This document shows positions 13,548 through 23,284 of a DNA stretch of 64,000 nucleotides, piece after piece. Both the position numbers and the translations under genes were made by a program. The stretch comes from Rebecca billardiae RCC1528 (lineage: Eukaryota > Haptophyta): the NCBI GenBank assembly GCA_965240325.2, contig OZ251242.1:1178001-1242000 (forward strand), read 5' to 3'. Position 1 is the stretch's first letter, and each line of letters starts with the position of its first letter. The notes under the pieces are model-generated. The model was not told the DNA's origin. It saw only the letters and a list, made by a program, of their open reading frames with translations, and ran no database searches.

Positions 13548-13655
13548 GCGAAGCGGCGGTCATTCGGCCGCCATCTTGCAGACGACTGGCGAGTGGCAGC
13601 ACCGCGAGCACCGGAAGTCCGGAAGGAACCGCCCCCGCTGCCGAGCAAAATATTG
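13548..13655. promoter_or_regulatory. Shared bidirectional promoter region, GT47 / pectinacetylesterase-like
   Basis: Only 108 bases separate the two divergent start codons, so the core promoters and 5' leaders of both genes must overlap here or extend into coding sequence. The sequence gcaaaatattg directly precedes the plus-strand ATG; no TATA box can be asserted. The role is inferred from the arrangement. Confidence 0.4.
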
Positions 13656-16337
13656 ATGACGGCGGCGGCGATGATGATGCCCGCTTTTGGCGCGGCGAGC
13701 CGGCGGCGTGTTGCGGGCGCGATCGTGAGCGCGCTGGCGATCGCGCTGGCGATCGTGGCGCTTTCACGCACAGCCACCGAGCACCACGTCGCCACGCGCC
13801 TCGCCGCGGCCGTGCCCGCGCCGAGCGAGCGCGCGCGCGCGCGCACGCATCGGCACCGCCGCGAGCGCAGCGGCCGCGGCTCGGCGCAGCCGCCGCCCCG
13901 CACGGGCTCGGCGAGCGCGGGCGGGTGCGCGGAGGGTGGCGGCGAAGCGGCCTCGCCCAGCCTCGGCGACGACCGCTCCGCGCAGGAGAGCTTGCTCGCC
14001 GCGCTCGCCGCGCTCGCGCACGCGCGCAGCGCGGACGTCTCGGCGCATGCGCACGCGCCGAGCTCAGCCGCCGCGGCCGGCGAGGGCAGCCCGGCGCTCG
14101 GCGCGCGTGCCACGGCGGCGGAGTGCACGCCGTTGAACACCGAGCGCTTCGCCTGCACCCCCGACGGCGAGAGCCCGGCGCGCACGTCCGTCAGCGGCCA
14201 CACCGCGTACACGCCATGCTGCCCCGGCTCTGCAGCGCGGTACCAAGGTCTGTGGCGCGGCCACCGCTGCACAGCGGACGCGCTGCCCGCCGAGAGCGGC
14301 GGGGAGACGAGCGCGGGGTCGCGCGCGTACACGCTCGAGTGCGTCTCCACGGCGGTGGTGCCGCCGTGCCGCCGCTGCGACCTCACCTCCACGGCGGGCG
14401 CGAGCTCGTGCCCGCTCGCGCGCATGCAGCGGGGCCGGCGCTACTTGCTTTACCCAGGTGGGAGCACGGCATGCATCTTCGCGCCGACGCTCACGGGCGT
14501 GGGCGAGTGCGCCGGACGCGCGGGGAGGGAGTCGACGCGGTACTCGTTCGACGTGGTGCGCGGCGCGCCGCCCCGCGCCGGGCGGCGCGCCGCCGGCGCC
14601 AGGCTTCTCATCTACTTCCAGGGCGGCGGCGCGTGCTGGGACCACGGCACCACCACAGGGCCGTTCGGAGGCGTGCTGCCGCTGAACGGCAGCCTGTGCT
14701 CCACGCTCGCGGCGCCGGAGCTCGGGGGCATCCTCGGGCCCGCCGGGGCGGAGAACCGCTTCGGCGAGTACACGGTGGTGCAGGTGCGCTGCGGTGCGGC
14801 TGTGGCCCCCCCGGCACACCACCCAGCCACTCGCAAGCCGGAAGCCGCGCGCGTGCGCCCCGCCCAGTCGCCCGCGGCGCCCCGCCTTGCCCGGCGCGCG
14901 CTCACGCGCGGCCCTCGCCCGCCGCGCGTGCGCACGCAGGTGCACTACTGCTCGGGCGACGTGCACGCGGCCAACCTCACGCGGCCCTACCACTCGGCGG
15001 GCTGGCCGCACACGCCCGCCACGCAGCGCGGGTACGACAACACGCTGGCCGTGCTGCGCTGGATCGAGGCGCAGCCTGAGCTGAGCGCTCTGGACGATCT
15101 CGTGCTCGCGGGCGGCTCGGCGGGCAGCGTGGGCGCGCAGGTGTGGGCGGCGCACGTGCTGCGCACGCTCGGCAGCCGCGCCGCGCGCACCGCCGCCGTC
15201 TTCGACTCGTTCCTCGGAATCTTCCCGGAGGGCTCGGGCGTGCTCGGCACCTTCTCGGCGTCGGGCGCCGTGCTGCAGCACTCGTTTGGCGTGTGTGGCC
15301 TGGCGCTGCTGCTGAGCCGGGGGCAGCGCGCGGCGTGCGAGCGCGGCGCCCTCTCGCTGCGCGCGATCAGCGCGGACACGATCGCCGCCTTCCCGGACAC
15401 GCAGTTCCTGTTCGTGCAGAGCAAGCAGGACACGGTGCAGCGGCTGTTCTACGACGCGATGTACGCGAGCTACTGGGAGCACCTCGGTGCGCCGCGGCGG
15501 GCGCGATCGACCGGCCGCGCGCGCCGATGCGCGCCCGCCGCCGCCGCGCGCGCGCGGGGCGCGTTCGCGCGCCGTCGCGCCGATGCGATTGGCCGCGCTC
15601 GGCATGCGCGCCGCTGGTGCGCGTCTGCCTGCCCGTGTGCCGCTTCGCGCAGTGATGACCGACGCCGTGCGCGACGTCACGCTGAGCATGTCCGGGCGCG
15701 AGTGGTTCTACAACGAGAGCCTGCGCTATGTCGGTGCGTACACGCGCGCGGGCGCAGCGGCCGCGCGCAGGCGCGGCGGCGGCGGCGCGGGCAACGTGCG
15801 CTTCGCGCTGGTGAACGGCGACTGCCACGTGTTCAGCGCGGACGCCAAGTGGTTCAGCGCGACGAGCAAGGGCCCGCGTGGCGAGAGCGTGCAGTGCCCC
15901 ACCGCGTCCGACGCGTGCCCCAAGCAGGCGCGCGCGCTGGCGCGTTGGCGCGCGGGCGCGCCGCGCGCGCCGTGCGCCGCGCGCCGTGGCCCGTGCGCCG
16001 CGCGATGCGTGTGCCGACAACTCTCCCCGCCGCCGCGCAGGTGGGCGTGGAGGAGATGGCTCTCTTCCGAGCGGGCAAGTGCTGCGCGCATCCGGGTCAG
16101 CAAGCCATCCTCGCCGGCCCCGAGCCGCGCGCAGACCTGCCCCTCGCCGAGTGGGCGGCCGTGCCGCTCGTGCGCGCGCGCGACGCGGCGCCGGACGCGG
16201 TGCCGCCGCGCGTCGCGTCGATGGCCGACACGTGCTACGGCCCGGAGGAGGCGCCGATCGACGTGCATCCGCCACCATCGTCGGCGAGCGCCGCCGCACG
16301 CTCGCTCTACGCCTGCCCCGCGTATCTGGCGTACTGA
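13656..16337 (+). CDS. Pectinacetylesterase / Notum-family carboxylesterase, membrane-anchored
   Basis: Proposed exons 13656-14783, 14940-15486, 15653-15927 and 16041-16337 give 748 residues. The family hydrolyses ester bonds on polysaccharides (pectin acetyl groups) or on acylated proteins (Notum). An N-terminal hydrophobic helix after Arg residues (RRRVAGAIVSALAIALAIVA) suggests a signal anchor. The oxyanion-hole motif LIYFQGGGACWD lies at ~318-329, YCSGD at ~379-383, the nucleophile elbow GGSAGS at Ser436, and likely triad partners are Asp540 (QSKQD) and His617 (GDCH). Splicing intron 1 restores TVVQ-VHYCSGD; intron 2 joins CTCG to TGATGACC. The third intron starts GC, not GT (15928), and is needed to return to the frame of the Cys-rich C-terminus (KCCAHPG). 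Intron 1 is 156 bases, a multiple of three without stops, so it is invisible to simple translation. Substrate unknown. Confidence 0.83.
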   Translation: MTAAAMMMPAFGAASRRRVAGAIVSALAIALAIVALSRTATEHHVATRLAAAVPAPSERARARTHRHRRERSGRGSAQPPPRTGSASAGGCAEGGGEAASPSLGDDRSAQESLLAALAALAHARSADVSAHAHAPSSAAAAGEGSPALGARATAAECTPLNTERFACTPDGESPARTSVSGHTAYTPCCPGSAARYQGLWRGHRCTADALPAESGGETSAGSRAYTLECVSTAVVPPCRRCDLTSTAGASSCPLARMQRGRRYLLYPGGSTACIFAPTLTGVGECAGRAGRESTRYSFDVVRGAPPRAGRRAAGARLLIYFQGGGACWDHGTTTGPFGGVLPLNGSLCSTLAAPELGGILGPAGAENRFGEYTVVQVRCGAAVAPPAHHPATRKPEAARVRPAQSPAAPRLARRALTRGPRPPRVRTQVHYCSGDVHAANLTRPYHSAGWPHTPATQRGYDNTLAVLRWIEAQPELSALDDLVLAGGSAGSVGAQVWAAHVLRTLGSRAARTAAVFDSFLGIFPEGSGVLGTFSASGAVLQHSFGVCGLALLLSRGQRAACERGALSLRAISADTIAAFPDTQFLFVQSKQDTVQRLFYDAMYASYWEHLGAPRRARSTGRARRCAPAAAARARGAFARRRADAIGRARHARRWCASACPCAASRSDDRRRARRHAEHVRARVVLQREPALCRCVHARGRSGRAQARRRRRGQRALRAGERRLPRVQRGRQVVQRDEQGPAWRERAVPHRVRRVPQAGARAGALARGRAARAVRRAPWPVRRAMRVPTTLPAAAQVGVEEMALFRAGKCCAHPGQQAILAGPEPRADLPLAEWAAVPLVRARDAAPDAVPPRVASMADTCYGPEEAPIDVHPPPSSASAAARSLYACPAYLAY

Positions 16338-16963
16338 CGTCGGTGGCAACCCCGGTCAAGCAGTGCGGTCTCCGGTCGTAAGTGGGAGGAGGAAGTACAG
16401 CAGGAGATACTCACTTTTTCATCGCTGAATGTTGAGAACTCTGATGAACGGCTGGATATTCACCCTTCTCATAATCATGGCCGTAGCGATTCTCAGGGGG
16501 CACCCATGGACAATCACGGGGCGATCCGGATATTAATCGAGTGGTTCGTGACCCCTCGGTTTGACGGTCCAAAGTTTTCGCGACGGTGGATGGGCCAATC
16601 GCCGTCGCTCATGGGAATATCGCTCTTACATCTTGAGCGCGTGGTTCAAGCGAAGAACTACTCTGCCTTCGCGCACCGGCCATGCAACGACCAAACACTC
16701 TAATAACTAAACTCGATCTCAGTTTTGTGTGCACTCTACGGGCTCGCTACCCCTTTTGTTACCCTAGGTTTGGCCAATCTCAAGTGCACTTCGTACATAA
16801 GGTTGTGGCCCATTTGAGTACTGACGACGCACCAGGCAATATGTGCTTCGTTATCGAGCGCGAGGCTCAATAAGTGGGGGTGTGAGTTGACGTTCGCGGT
16901 GATGAAATCTGCGAGAGCCGGTGTAGGGGGGGAAGACCGTTCGACGCGCGCCTGTTTGAAGTA
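16338..16963. other. Spacer upstream of cyclin gene
   Basis: About 0.6 kb of lower-GC sequence between the esterase stop and the cyclin start. It should include the cyclin promoter. No conserved reading frame, RNA gene or repeat is evident. Confidence 0.45.
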
Positions 16964-18298
16964 ATGAGCAGCCGGAAGAGGCCGCACCGGCCCCGCCTCG
17001 ATCCACCTGGCCCACCGGCCACACCGCCTGCGCCGCCTTCCATGGCATCGCCACACCTGAGTTCCTCGCCGCCGGGGGGCGAGCGCCCCCCGCTCTTCCC
17101 GCTGAGCGACGACGAGCTGATCAGCTCGGTTGCCAGCGCCATCGCGCTGCACGTCGCCTCCGAGCCGTGCGAGTGCGTGCCGGACGCTCTCCGCCCCTTT
17201 GACGAGCGCGGCTTCGACACCGGCGTCAGCGAAGCTGTCGACGAGAGGTGCCCGACATTCGACGGCTCCGCCGCGTCGATACAGTGCCTACTCGAACAGA
17301 TCGTTGAAAAAGGGCTCGACGCGCGGGTGCGTTGCTCGCCCCCCGCCCCCACCCCACGCGCGCGCGCTCGCGCGTGCGAGTGGCCGCGTGCGACGGCAGC
17401 GGCTCACGCGGCGCACGCGCGCGCGCGCACGCCACGCCCACGCCAGGCGACGGTTTTAGCGCTCGTGCTGATCGAGCACATCCTCGAGCGCGCGGCGGGC
17501 TGCCCCTGCGCGCCCCCCTGCGCCCTCCCGCCCACCACCGCCAAGGCGGCCATCCTGACAACCGTCGTGCTCGCGTCCAAGTTCAACTACGACATCGGCG
17601 TGCGCATCCCGGCGCTGCGCAGCGACGCGGGGATCAAGTCGATCCTGGGGCCGGGGCTGGTGCGGTTGTTCGGGCAGATCGAGGAGCACGTGCTCAACCT
17701 CCTCGACTGGCACCTCGTCGTCAACGCCGAGGAGTACACGCGCGCGTACGCCAAGTGTGTCGAGCTCGCAGCGGCGGCCGGTCTGGCCGGCGACCTGGTC
17801 GCGATCACGCCGCTGCGCGTGACGAGCTACCACGTGACGTCGCCCACGGCGCTCTCGCCGACGGAGGAGCGCTCGCCCAGAGGCGGCGCGCTGCTCTCGG
17901 TGCCCACCGAGATGCGCAGCCCCGCCAGCACCTCGTGCCTCGCCGACTACGCAGAGGCACACGACGCGCAGCTGCAGACGCTCAAGGAGCTGCCCCTCGC
18001 CTCGCGGCTGCACAGCAGCTGGGGGGACTCGCGGCCGCGGCGGGCGTCGGGGCTGGGGCCGGGCGGCGCGCACGCGAGCGCCGCGCCGATGGACTGCGAG
18101 GACAGCCTCACGCCGGCCACGTCGGCCAACATCGACGTGCCGCCCGGAGGCGGCGGCGCGCACACTACGACGCCGCCGTCGGCGTCAGCGCGCAGCCGGC
18201 TCGGATTCCCGCCAGCGCCGCCCGCGTCGGGCGGCTACCAGCACCCTCACGCGCGGCGGGAGGAGCTGGCCGTACGCATGTCGGTGATCCGCGGATGA
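16964..18298 (+). CDS. Cyclin-domain protein (PHO80/P/U-type-like)
   Basis: Two exons, 16964-17326 and 17447-18298, encode 404 residues. Cyclins bind and activate cyclin-dependent kinases. The central part reads like a cyclin box: ATVLALVLIEHIL starts at residue 122, then LTTVVLASKFNYDIGV, and an EEHVLNLLDWHLVVNAEEYT helix near residues 200-220, characteristic of the PHO80/cyclin-P/U group, in which a short single cyclin box is typical. Upstream, the Asp/Glu-rich LSDDELISSVASAIALHV helix may be the N-terminal helix of the fold. The C-terminal ~170 residues are Ser/Pro/Gly-rich with several S/T-P sites (SPTALSPTEERSP), plausible phosphorylation targets. The intron (120 bases, gtgcgt...ccag) is a multiple of three and lacks stops. 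The partner kinase cannot be predicted. Confidence 0.72.
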   Translation: MSSRKRPHRPRLDPPGPPATPPAPPSMASPHLSSSPPGGERPPLFPLSDDELISSVASAIALHVASEPCECVPDALRPFDERGFDTGVSEAVDERCPTFDGSAASIQCLLEQIVEKGLDARVRCSPPAPTPRARARACEWPRATAAAHAAHARARTPRPRQATVLALVLIEHILERAAGCPCAPPCALPPTTAKAAILTTVVLASKFNYDIGVRIPALRSDAGIKSILGPGLVRLFGQIEEHVLNLLDWHLVVNAEEYTRAYAKCVELAAAAGLAGDLVAITPLRVTSYHVTSPTALSPTEERSPRGGALLSVPTEMRSPASTSCLADYAEAHDAQLQTLKELPLASRLHSSWGDSRPRRASGLGPGGAHASAAPMDCEDSLTPATSANIDVPPGGGGAHTTTPPSASARSRLGFPPAPPASGGYQHPHARREELAVRMSVIRG

Positions 18299-18360
18299 CG
18301 CAGAGCAGGCGGCGTCCCGCGCCGAAGCGCGGGCGTCGCCGCGAAACTCGGAGCGGTCGC

Positions 18361-19696
18361 TTTAGGCCCTTTCTCTCGAACGCCAGGCAATCCTGAAACC
18401 AAAACCTGAACCCAAAAGTGGTTTTTGGGACTCTGCGGCCTTTCTCTCGACGCCTGTGCAAGCTGGAAATCACAAAAGCCGAGATTGTCCGAGCAACCAA
18501 TCAGCAACTGCTTCGGCAGGCTTGCATCATACTGCGATGAGTGGGTGCGGCAATGCCGCCTGCAAACGGCGCGTGCCCTCCGAGGGTCGGAGTGCGGTGG
18601 CGGCGCGGGGCTCCAGGCATGGCAGAGTCGCTGTGCACCCCTCTCTGGGTTGCGCGCCTTCCTCGTCCTCGCCTTCTCCGCGCCTTGACGCAGCGCGCGC
18701 GCACGCGCCGCCGTGCACGCGCGGCAGCGCAAGGCCAAGGGATTGCGCGCCGCGCGCGTGGCGCGCGACGGGTCCGACTCGGGGCTGGAGCCACTGCGGG
18801 GGCACGCAAAGCCATCGCAAACGCACGCTACGTCGCCTCGAGCGTGCGTGTCGGTCTGCTTGCCATGCGCTAAAGGCTCACAGGTCTTTTTGTCACCGCA
18901 GGCGCGCAGGTGACCCTGACGCCGATGCGTCGGGATGATTATGTGGGCAAGACACGATGCCAGCCACGTACACGGCGCTGCCCAGCAACTACTTTATGGG
19001 CACCACTAGAGACGCCCTCACAAGCAGCCTTCGCATCGATCGCGTCTGCGCACTCAAGTTTCGTTGTTCAAGCTTCTCGCGCACGGCCGCACGTGAGTGA
19101 TGCTGCCAGAGGCACGGAACAGTTTGGAATGTGCATCAGCATAGCGCGCGCTGATGTTCAGGCCCACAGGCTCGAGACGACGCAGCGTGCGTTTGCGTGC
19201 CCCCGCAGTGGCTCCAGCCCCGAGTCGGACCCGTCGCGTGCCACGCGCGCGGCGCGCAATCCCTTGCGCTGCCGTGCGTGCACTCGGCGGCGCGTGCGCG
19301 CGCGCTGCGTCAAGGCGCGGAGAAGGCGAGGAGGAGGAAGGCGCGCAACACAGAGAGGGCTGCAAAGCGACTCTGCTACGGCTCGAGCCCCGCGCCACCA
19401 CCGCAGTCCGACCCGACAACCGCCGGAGGCACGGCGAGAGCGCCCCTGCAGCCGCGCACAGCGGCGGCTGGGTGGCGAGGTGGCAGGTCGAACGGTCGAT
19501 CTTGGGCAGGAGATTTTTTGGTTCGGAAAACGAACTGAAAACTGGAGCTCTTCCAGACCCGGCTCGTTTTTCAGTTCGTGTTCCGAACCAAAAAATCTCC
19601 GTTTCGGCACATGTGGAGATACAAGCCGAAACCCACTTTTTGGTTTCAGTTTTGGTTTCAGGATTGCCTGGCGTTCGAGAGAAAGGGCCTTTTAAT
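18361..19696. mobile_element. Foldback-type element with nested inverted repeats (non-coding)
   Basis: The outer arms, 18361-18423 and 19632-19696, are imperfect inverted copies starting from GGCCCTTTCTCTCGAACGCC and including CAGGCAATCCTGAAACC. Inside lies a longer inverted pair, ~18561-18843 against ~19171-19437, with a ten-base insertion in the left arm and scattered substitutions. A further near-perfect hairpin occupies ~19509-19604, around ttttttggttcgga. No transposase or other conserved frame is visible, so this resembles a non-autonomous foldback or MITE-like element. A target-site duplication is uncertain: TTTA-like bases adjoin both ends but do not align exactly. The single-stranded form would fold into a long hairpin. 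Confidence 0.65.
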
Positions 19697-20671
19697 GACG
19701 AGACAGACAGGTCAAATCCGAATACCGAGCACAGGCACTCTGGGTAGTGGCTGAGTACTGAGTCTCAGTAAGATTCATCCCGGCGGAACGCGGGTCTGTC
19801 CGACGTATCGGACCGTCAGTCCCGGCGCGGAGTCAAGAGTGACTCACGTACGGTAACGGTTACTCTGCCACTAACTTTCTGCACGGTTCAGGTTGACGCA
19901 GGTGAGTGTCAACGCCGCCCGTGAATTCTGATTCTGAGGACACTAGTATAGCACTTAGCAGTCGTAGCCTGATGATATTAGTGATGCTGAATTGATGGCG
20001 ATGATGCCCCCCCGGGGGGATGGCGGCCAGTCTGCAGGCTTCAGTCACCCCGCGCGGGGCCGACCCGGTCCCGGCGGCGTCTGCAATCCGCAACTCGTCA
20101 GGACTAGTTATTCACGGCGCCGCCGGACCGCGGGCCGCCCCCGGCGCGGACCGGCTCCAGTCGGTCACTGTCAAGTGTCAGGTATGAGGTTAAAGCCGTA
20201 CTCGGCCAGTCCGTGCCGATACCGTACTGAATAACTGATTATTCATGCTGCGTGATAGTTCTTAGACTCGGATCGGCACTGGTCACCGGGTCATCTCACT
20301 AGTCACTCTAGTCAGTGATGATGTAGTACATCGTCGACTCCAGCCAGCTGGCGAAATGCGCAGTCCCGCGGCGGTACGTCCGACGGCAGAATCACTTGAA
20401 TGCGTGGCGCAAGTGCTCGCGGCTTGGCAGCACGCGGGCCCGTGCATGCCGCCGCCATCGGCGCATGCGGACGCTCCCCGTCCCGTCTGGCCGGCCCGAG
20501 CCCGGACCGCGCAGCTTATCCCACACGCAGCCTGGCAGAACTCGACGGTCCGCGTACGGCGGACGCGGTGGTGGATCGAACGAAGATTTTAATGGCGCCG
20601 CGGACCCCCCGTGCGGGCCCGAGGCCGCCCAGTCTCGGCGCGCAGCCCTGCAAGTACAGCACCGCATACGC
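19697..20671. other. Spacer, no gene seen
   Basis: Roughly 1 kb between the foldback element and the 3' end of the ribosomal protein gene. Composition is near 50-60% GC with many CAGT/ACTG-like words. I see no conserved frame, RNA gene or repeat copy. Confidence 0.45.
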
Positions 20672-21809
20672 CTACTCGGCAAGGTGCACCTTGAGCGGGC
20701 CCGACGTCGGCTTCACCTTGACGTTCACGCCGTCCTTCACGAGCCGGTCGCGGCCCTTGAGCTCCACGTACACGTCGCGCTTCAGCTTGGTGAAGCCCCA
20801 GTTCTTCGACTCGAGGATCGACTGGCGGCCGGGGAACTTGTACTTGGCGCGGCGCAGCGACTCGACGCACGCCGCCTTTGCCGCGTCCCTCGTGCGCACA
20901 GACAGCAGGATCGTGCCGATGTTGACGCGCGCCGCCGTGCCGTACGACTTGCCGTACGCGCCGCGCATGCCGGTCTGCAGCCTGCGCGCGCGAGCGAGCG
21001 AGCGAGACAGAGACAGAGAGGCGGGGCAGCGGCGCCGAGCCAGGCGGGCGGGGGCCGGGCGTGTGTGAGACGGGCGAGGGAGTGGAGGCGGGTGGCACGC
21101 ACGCGCGCAGAGCGGATGACAAGGCGTGCCGTATCCGTGCGCCCGCTGGCGAGCAGGACGGTCCTGCCGAAACCCCCGTGGCACCACCGCCAGGCCAGGC
21201 CTCGCTAGACGCGCGCGAGAGCCACGCAGCTCGGGCCCTGGCCTGCTCGGCCCGCGCCACGGCTGACGCGGCGCTGGTCCGGAGCCGCATCCCGCGGCCT
21301 CGCGCGCTGCGGCGGTGCCGACGGTGGGCCGGCGCGCGCGGCGCGCACCGATCCGCGCCGGCGCACGAGAGCATCTTGTTGATGCGGAGCACGTGGAACG
21401 GGTGGGGCCGCACGCGCAGGTGGAAGCCATCCTTGCCGACCGACTTCACCATGTACTTGTTGCACGCGATGCGCGCGGCCTCGAGCGCCTCCGAGGAGAT
21501 CTGCTCCTTCTCGAGGGAGACGAGGTGGCAGGCGAAGGGGAAGTCATCCACTGGCGCCTTCTTCCGCCCGGCGTCGAAGATCCGGATCTTCGGATCCGGC
21601 ACGCCGCGGTTGAACCGCGACTTGGGGTATGCCTTGTTCTTCTGATACCTGCGGTGCGCACGCGCGGCGCAGGATGGCGGCGGACGGCGGAGCCCGCGAC
21701 GCGCAGATGCGGGCATTCAGCGGAGCTGCTCGTGCGGGTGCCTGCTGCCCCACGCGCGCCGCGCCACCGGCGCCGCGCACCGGTAGCACTTCGCCGGACG
21801 ACGCCCCAT
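20672..21809 (-). CDS. RPL10: Cytosolic large-subunit ribosomal protein uL16 (RPL10)
   Basis: Three exons (21781-21809, 21349-21648, 20672-20981) give 212 residues, the normal length for eukaryotic uL16. The protein joins the 60S subunit late, near the peptidyl transferase centre and tRNA sites. Exon 1 encodes [10 protein letters not shown], the conserved N-terminus. Exon 2 holds the highly conserved stretch from [18 protein letters not shown] to [19 protein letters not shown]. Exon 3 begins [11 protein letters not shown] and ends VHLAE. Splicing is certain because it rebuilds the invariant CYRYQKNK and [14 protein letters not shown] junctions. Both introns (132 and 367 bases) start GTGCGC and end CAG. 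The C-terminus is shorter and more diverged than in animals, as is common in protists. It is divergent from the COA3-like gene. Confidence 0.97.
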
Positions 21810-21956
21810 CGCTGCCGCGACTCCCAGCTCCCACGCGAGCTGCGGATGGAGGCAGCCACGCGCCTCTGTTCGTCCGGGCTTCACTGTCGGACCGCTCGGA
21901 CGTGGGCTCCCGGACTTTTGCTTGGCTCCTGGCATCCGCGGTCTCGAGAGACAGCG
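21810..21956. promoter_or_regulatory. Bidirectional promoter region of RPL10 and COA3-like gene
   Basis: The two start codons point away from each other with 147 bases between them, so both promoters share this interval. No TATA element is obvious. The function is inferred from geometry. Confidence 0.45.
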
Positions 21957-22121
21957 ATGGTGGCAGCAGGGGCTCGCGCGGCGGGCGGCAGCGGCAAGTT
22001 CCTCGTGGGCGGGGCGTGCTTCGCGTTCGTCTTCGGCGTGTACGCCTACTCGATGCGCGCGGTCAAGCAGACTGGCATCACCACCGCCGACGTGGAGGAG
22101 TTCAAGCAGCGGGTAAAGTGA
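21957..22121 (+). CDS. Small single-pass membrane protein, COA3-like (cytochrome c oxidase assembly)
   Basis: A 54-residue single-exon protein starting MVAAGARAAGGSGKFL and ending TTADVEEFKQRVK. It has one transmembrane helix (FLVGGACFAFVFGVYAYSMR) followed by AVKQTGITTADVEEF. The glycine-rich helix ending in VYAYSM, then a short acidic amphipathic tail, is the layout of COA3/CCDC56, an inner-membrane factor that stabilises newly made Cox1. Family members are typically 60-110 residues, so this copy is minimal. The assignment rests on a short motif; another tiny mitochondrial membrane protein is possible. The divergent promoter with a ribosomal protein gene suggests constitutive expression. 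Confidence 0.55.
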   Translation: MVAAGARAAGGSGKFLVGGACFAFVFGVYAYSMRAVKQTGITTADVEEFKQRVK

Positions 22122-23284
22122 GTGCGATGGGGCGACTATGCCAAGCCACCAAGTGAGGGCTGTGGCCGGCCGACCGCGCGGGCCATTGAAAGGTGGGCGT
22201 GGCTGCTGCGGTGTCATACCGAGTGACGCTCAGCTCGTGGCTCTGTCCCTCCCGCGCGAACCACGGCGCCCGGTGAGCCGTGCATGTCGATGCAGCTCTG
22301 CGGCATAACCGCGGGTACGCGGCGGAATACATCAGTCGGGCAGCCGCCCATTATTCATCACATCAATCGTTTATAATCGCGCGGGCACGATCGGCGGCCC
22401 GGCAGCGACGGTGCCCGGCCTACAGGGTGGCTGACAAGGGCCAGTCGAGCTTACACCGGAGTAGTAATTCATTATTTATAATAATATTAAATATCGTAAA
22501 CAAGTACATATATATATAATTATTAAATATATATATCTCATCTGCTTCATCGCCCAGAGCGCGCTAGGCGGCGCGCTCACTCTCCAAGCCCCTCTTCTGC
22601 AGCTGCGCGCCGCTTGGCCGGCGCGCGGCGACGCGCACTACTCGACCTCATCCTCATTCCTCATCCACTGCCAGGCGCCCACGCGGGCGCACGGGGGCGA
22701 CAGCCGCGGCTGCCGCTTGCCGGAGCTGCTCGCCGCTAGGTCGGCGGGCGGCGACATCGACTACGACCTCACCCTCATCCAAGTGCTCCGGAAGGCGCTC
22801 GGCCGCGGCGGCATCTGCCGTCGCCGCCGTGTGCCCCAGGCCGAGGCGGTGCGGCTCCATCCCGGCCCCGCTCCCGCAGGGGGGCAGGGCTGCGGGTGGC
22901 GCACTGTCTGACCTGGTCGGAAGGCGCGGACGCATTCTATGTGTCTGTTGCACTCTGAAGCCTGACGCTTGTCCGATGCTGCCACGTCGTTAAATATATA
23001 TGAGAGAGACAGACAGAGAGAGAGATTTTATTATATATATATAATCGTCAATACCGGTCCACGCCGGTCCAGTTGTCAAGTGACTGACTCGGACTGGTAG
23101 TTCAGCTTTTGATGACGAGTTGACGACGGTCTGACCGACGGACACTGACACTGTGACTGACCGTGATGTCAGCCGAGCCGCATGCGCACGGCGCAGCCGG
23201 CGCAGCGCGATATCTGCTCCACTTGCTGCGCCAGCAGGCGCAGGCTGGTTGCGACTGCCCTGTGCCACGGCGTACTGCTGAGTG
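22122..23284. other. Spacer with two AT-rich islands
   Basis: About 1.2 kb downstream of the COA3-like gene. Islands of A/T with TA repeats lie at ~22468-22540 and ~22993-23045, the second next to a GA-rich stretch, and both contrast sharply with the GC-rich surroundings. Between them, ~22560-22910 is GC-rich and contains two similar words (GGCGACGCGCACTACTCGAC and GGCGACATCGACTACGAC) that may be a decayed duplication. No gene is supported. Confidence 0.45.

Noticed and set aside
22654-22953. 99-codon minus-strand frame between the AT islands
   Set aside because: It shows no conserved motif and looks like degenerate duplicated spacer.
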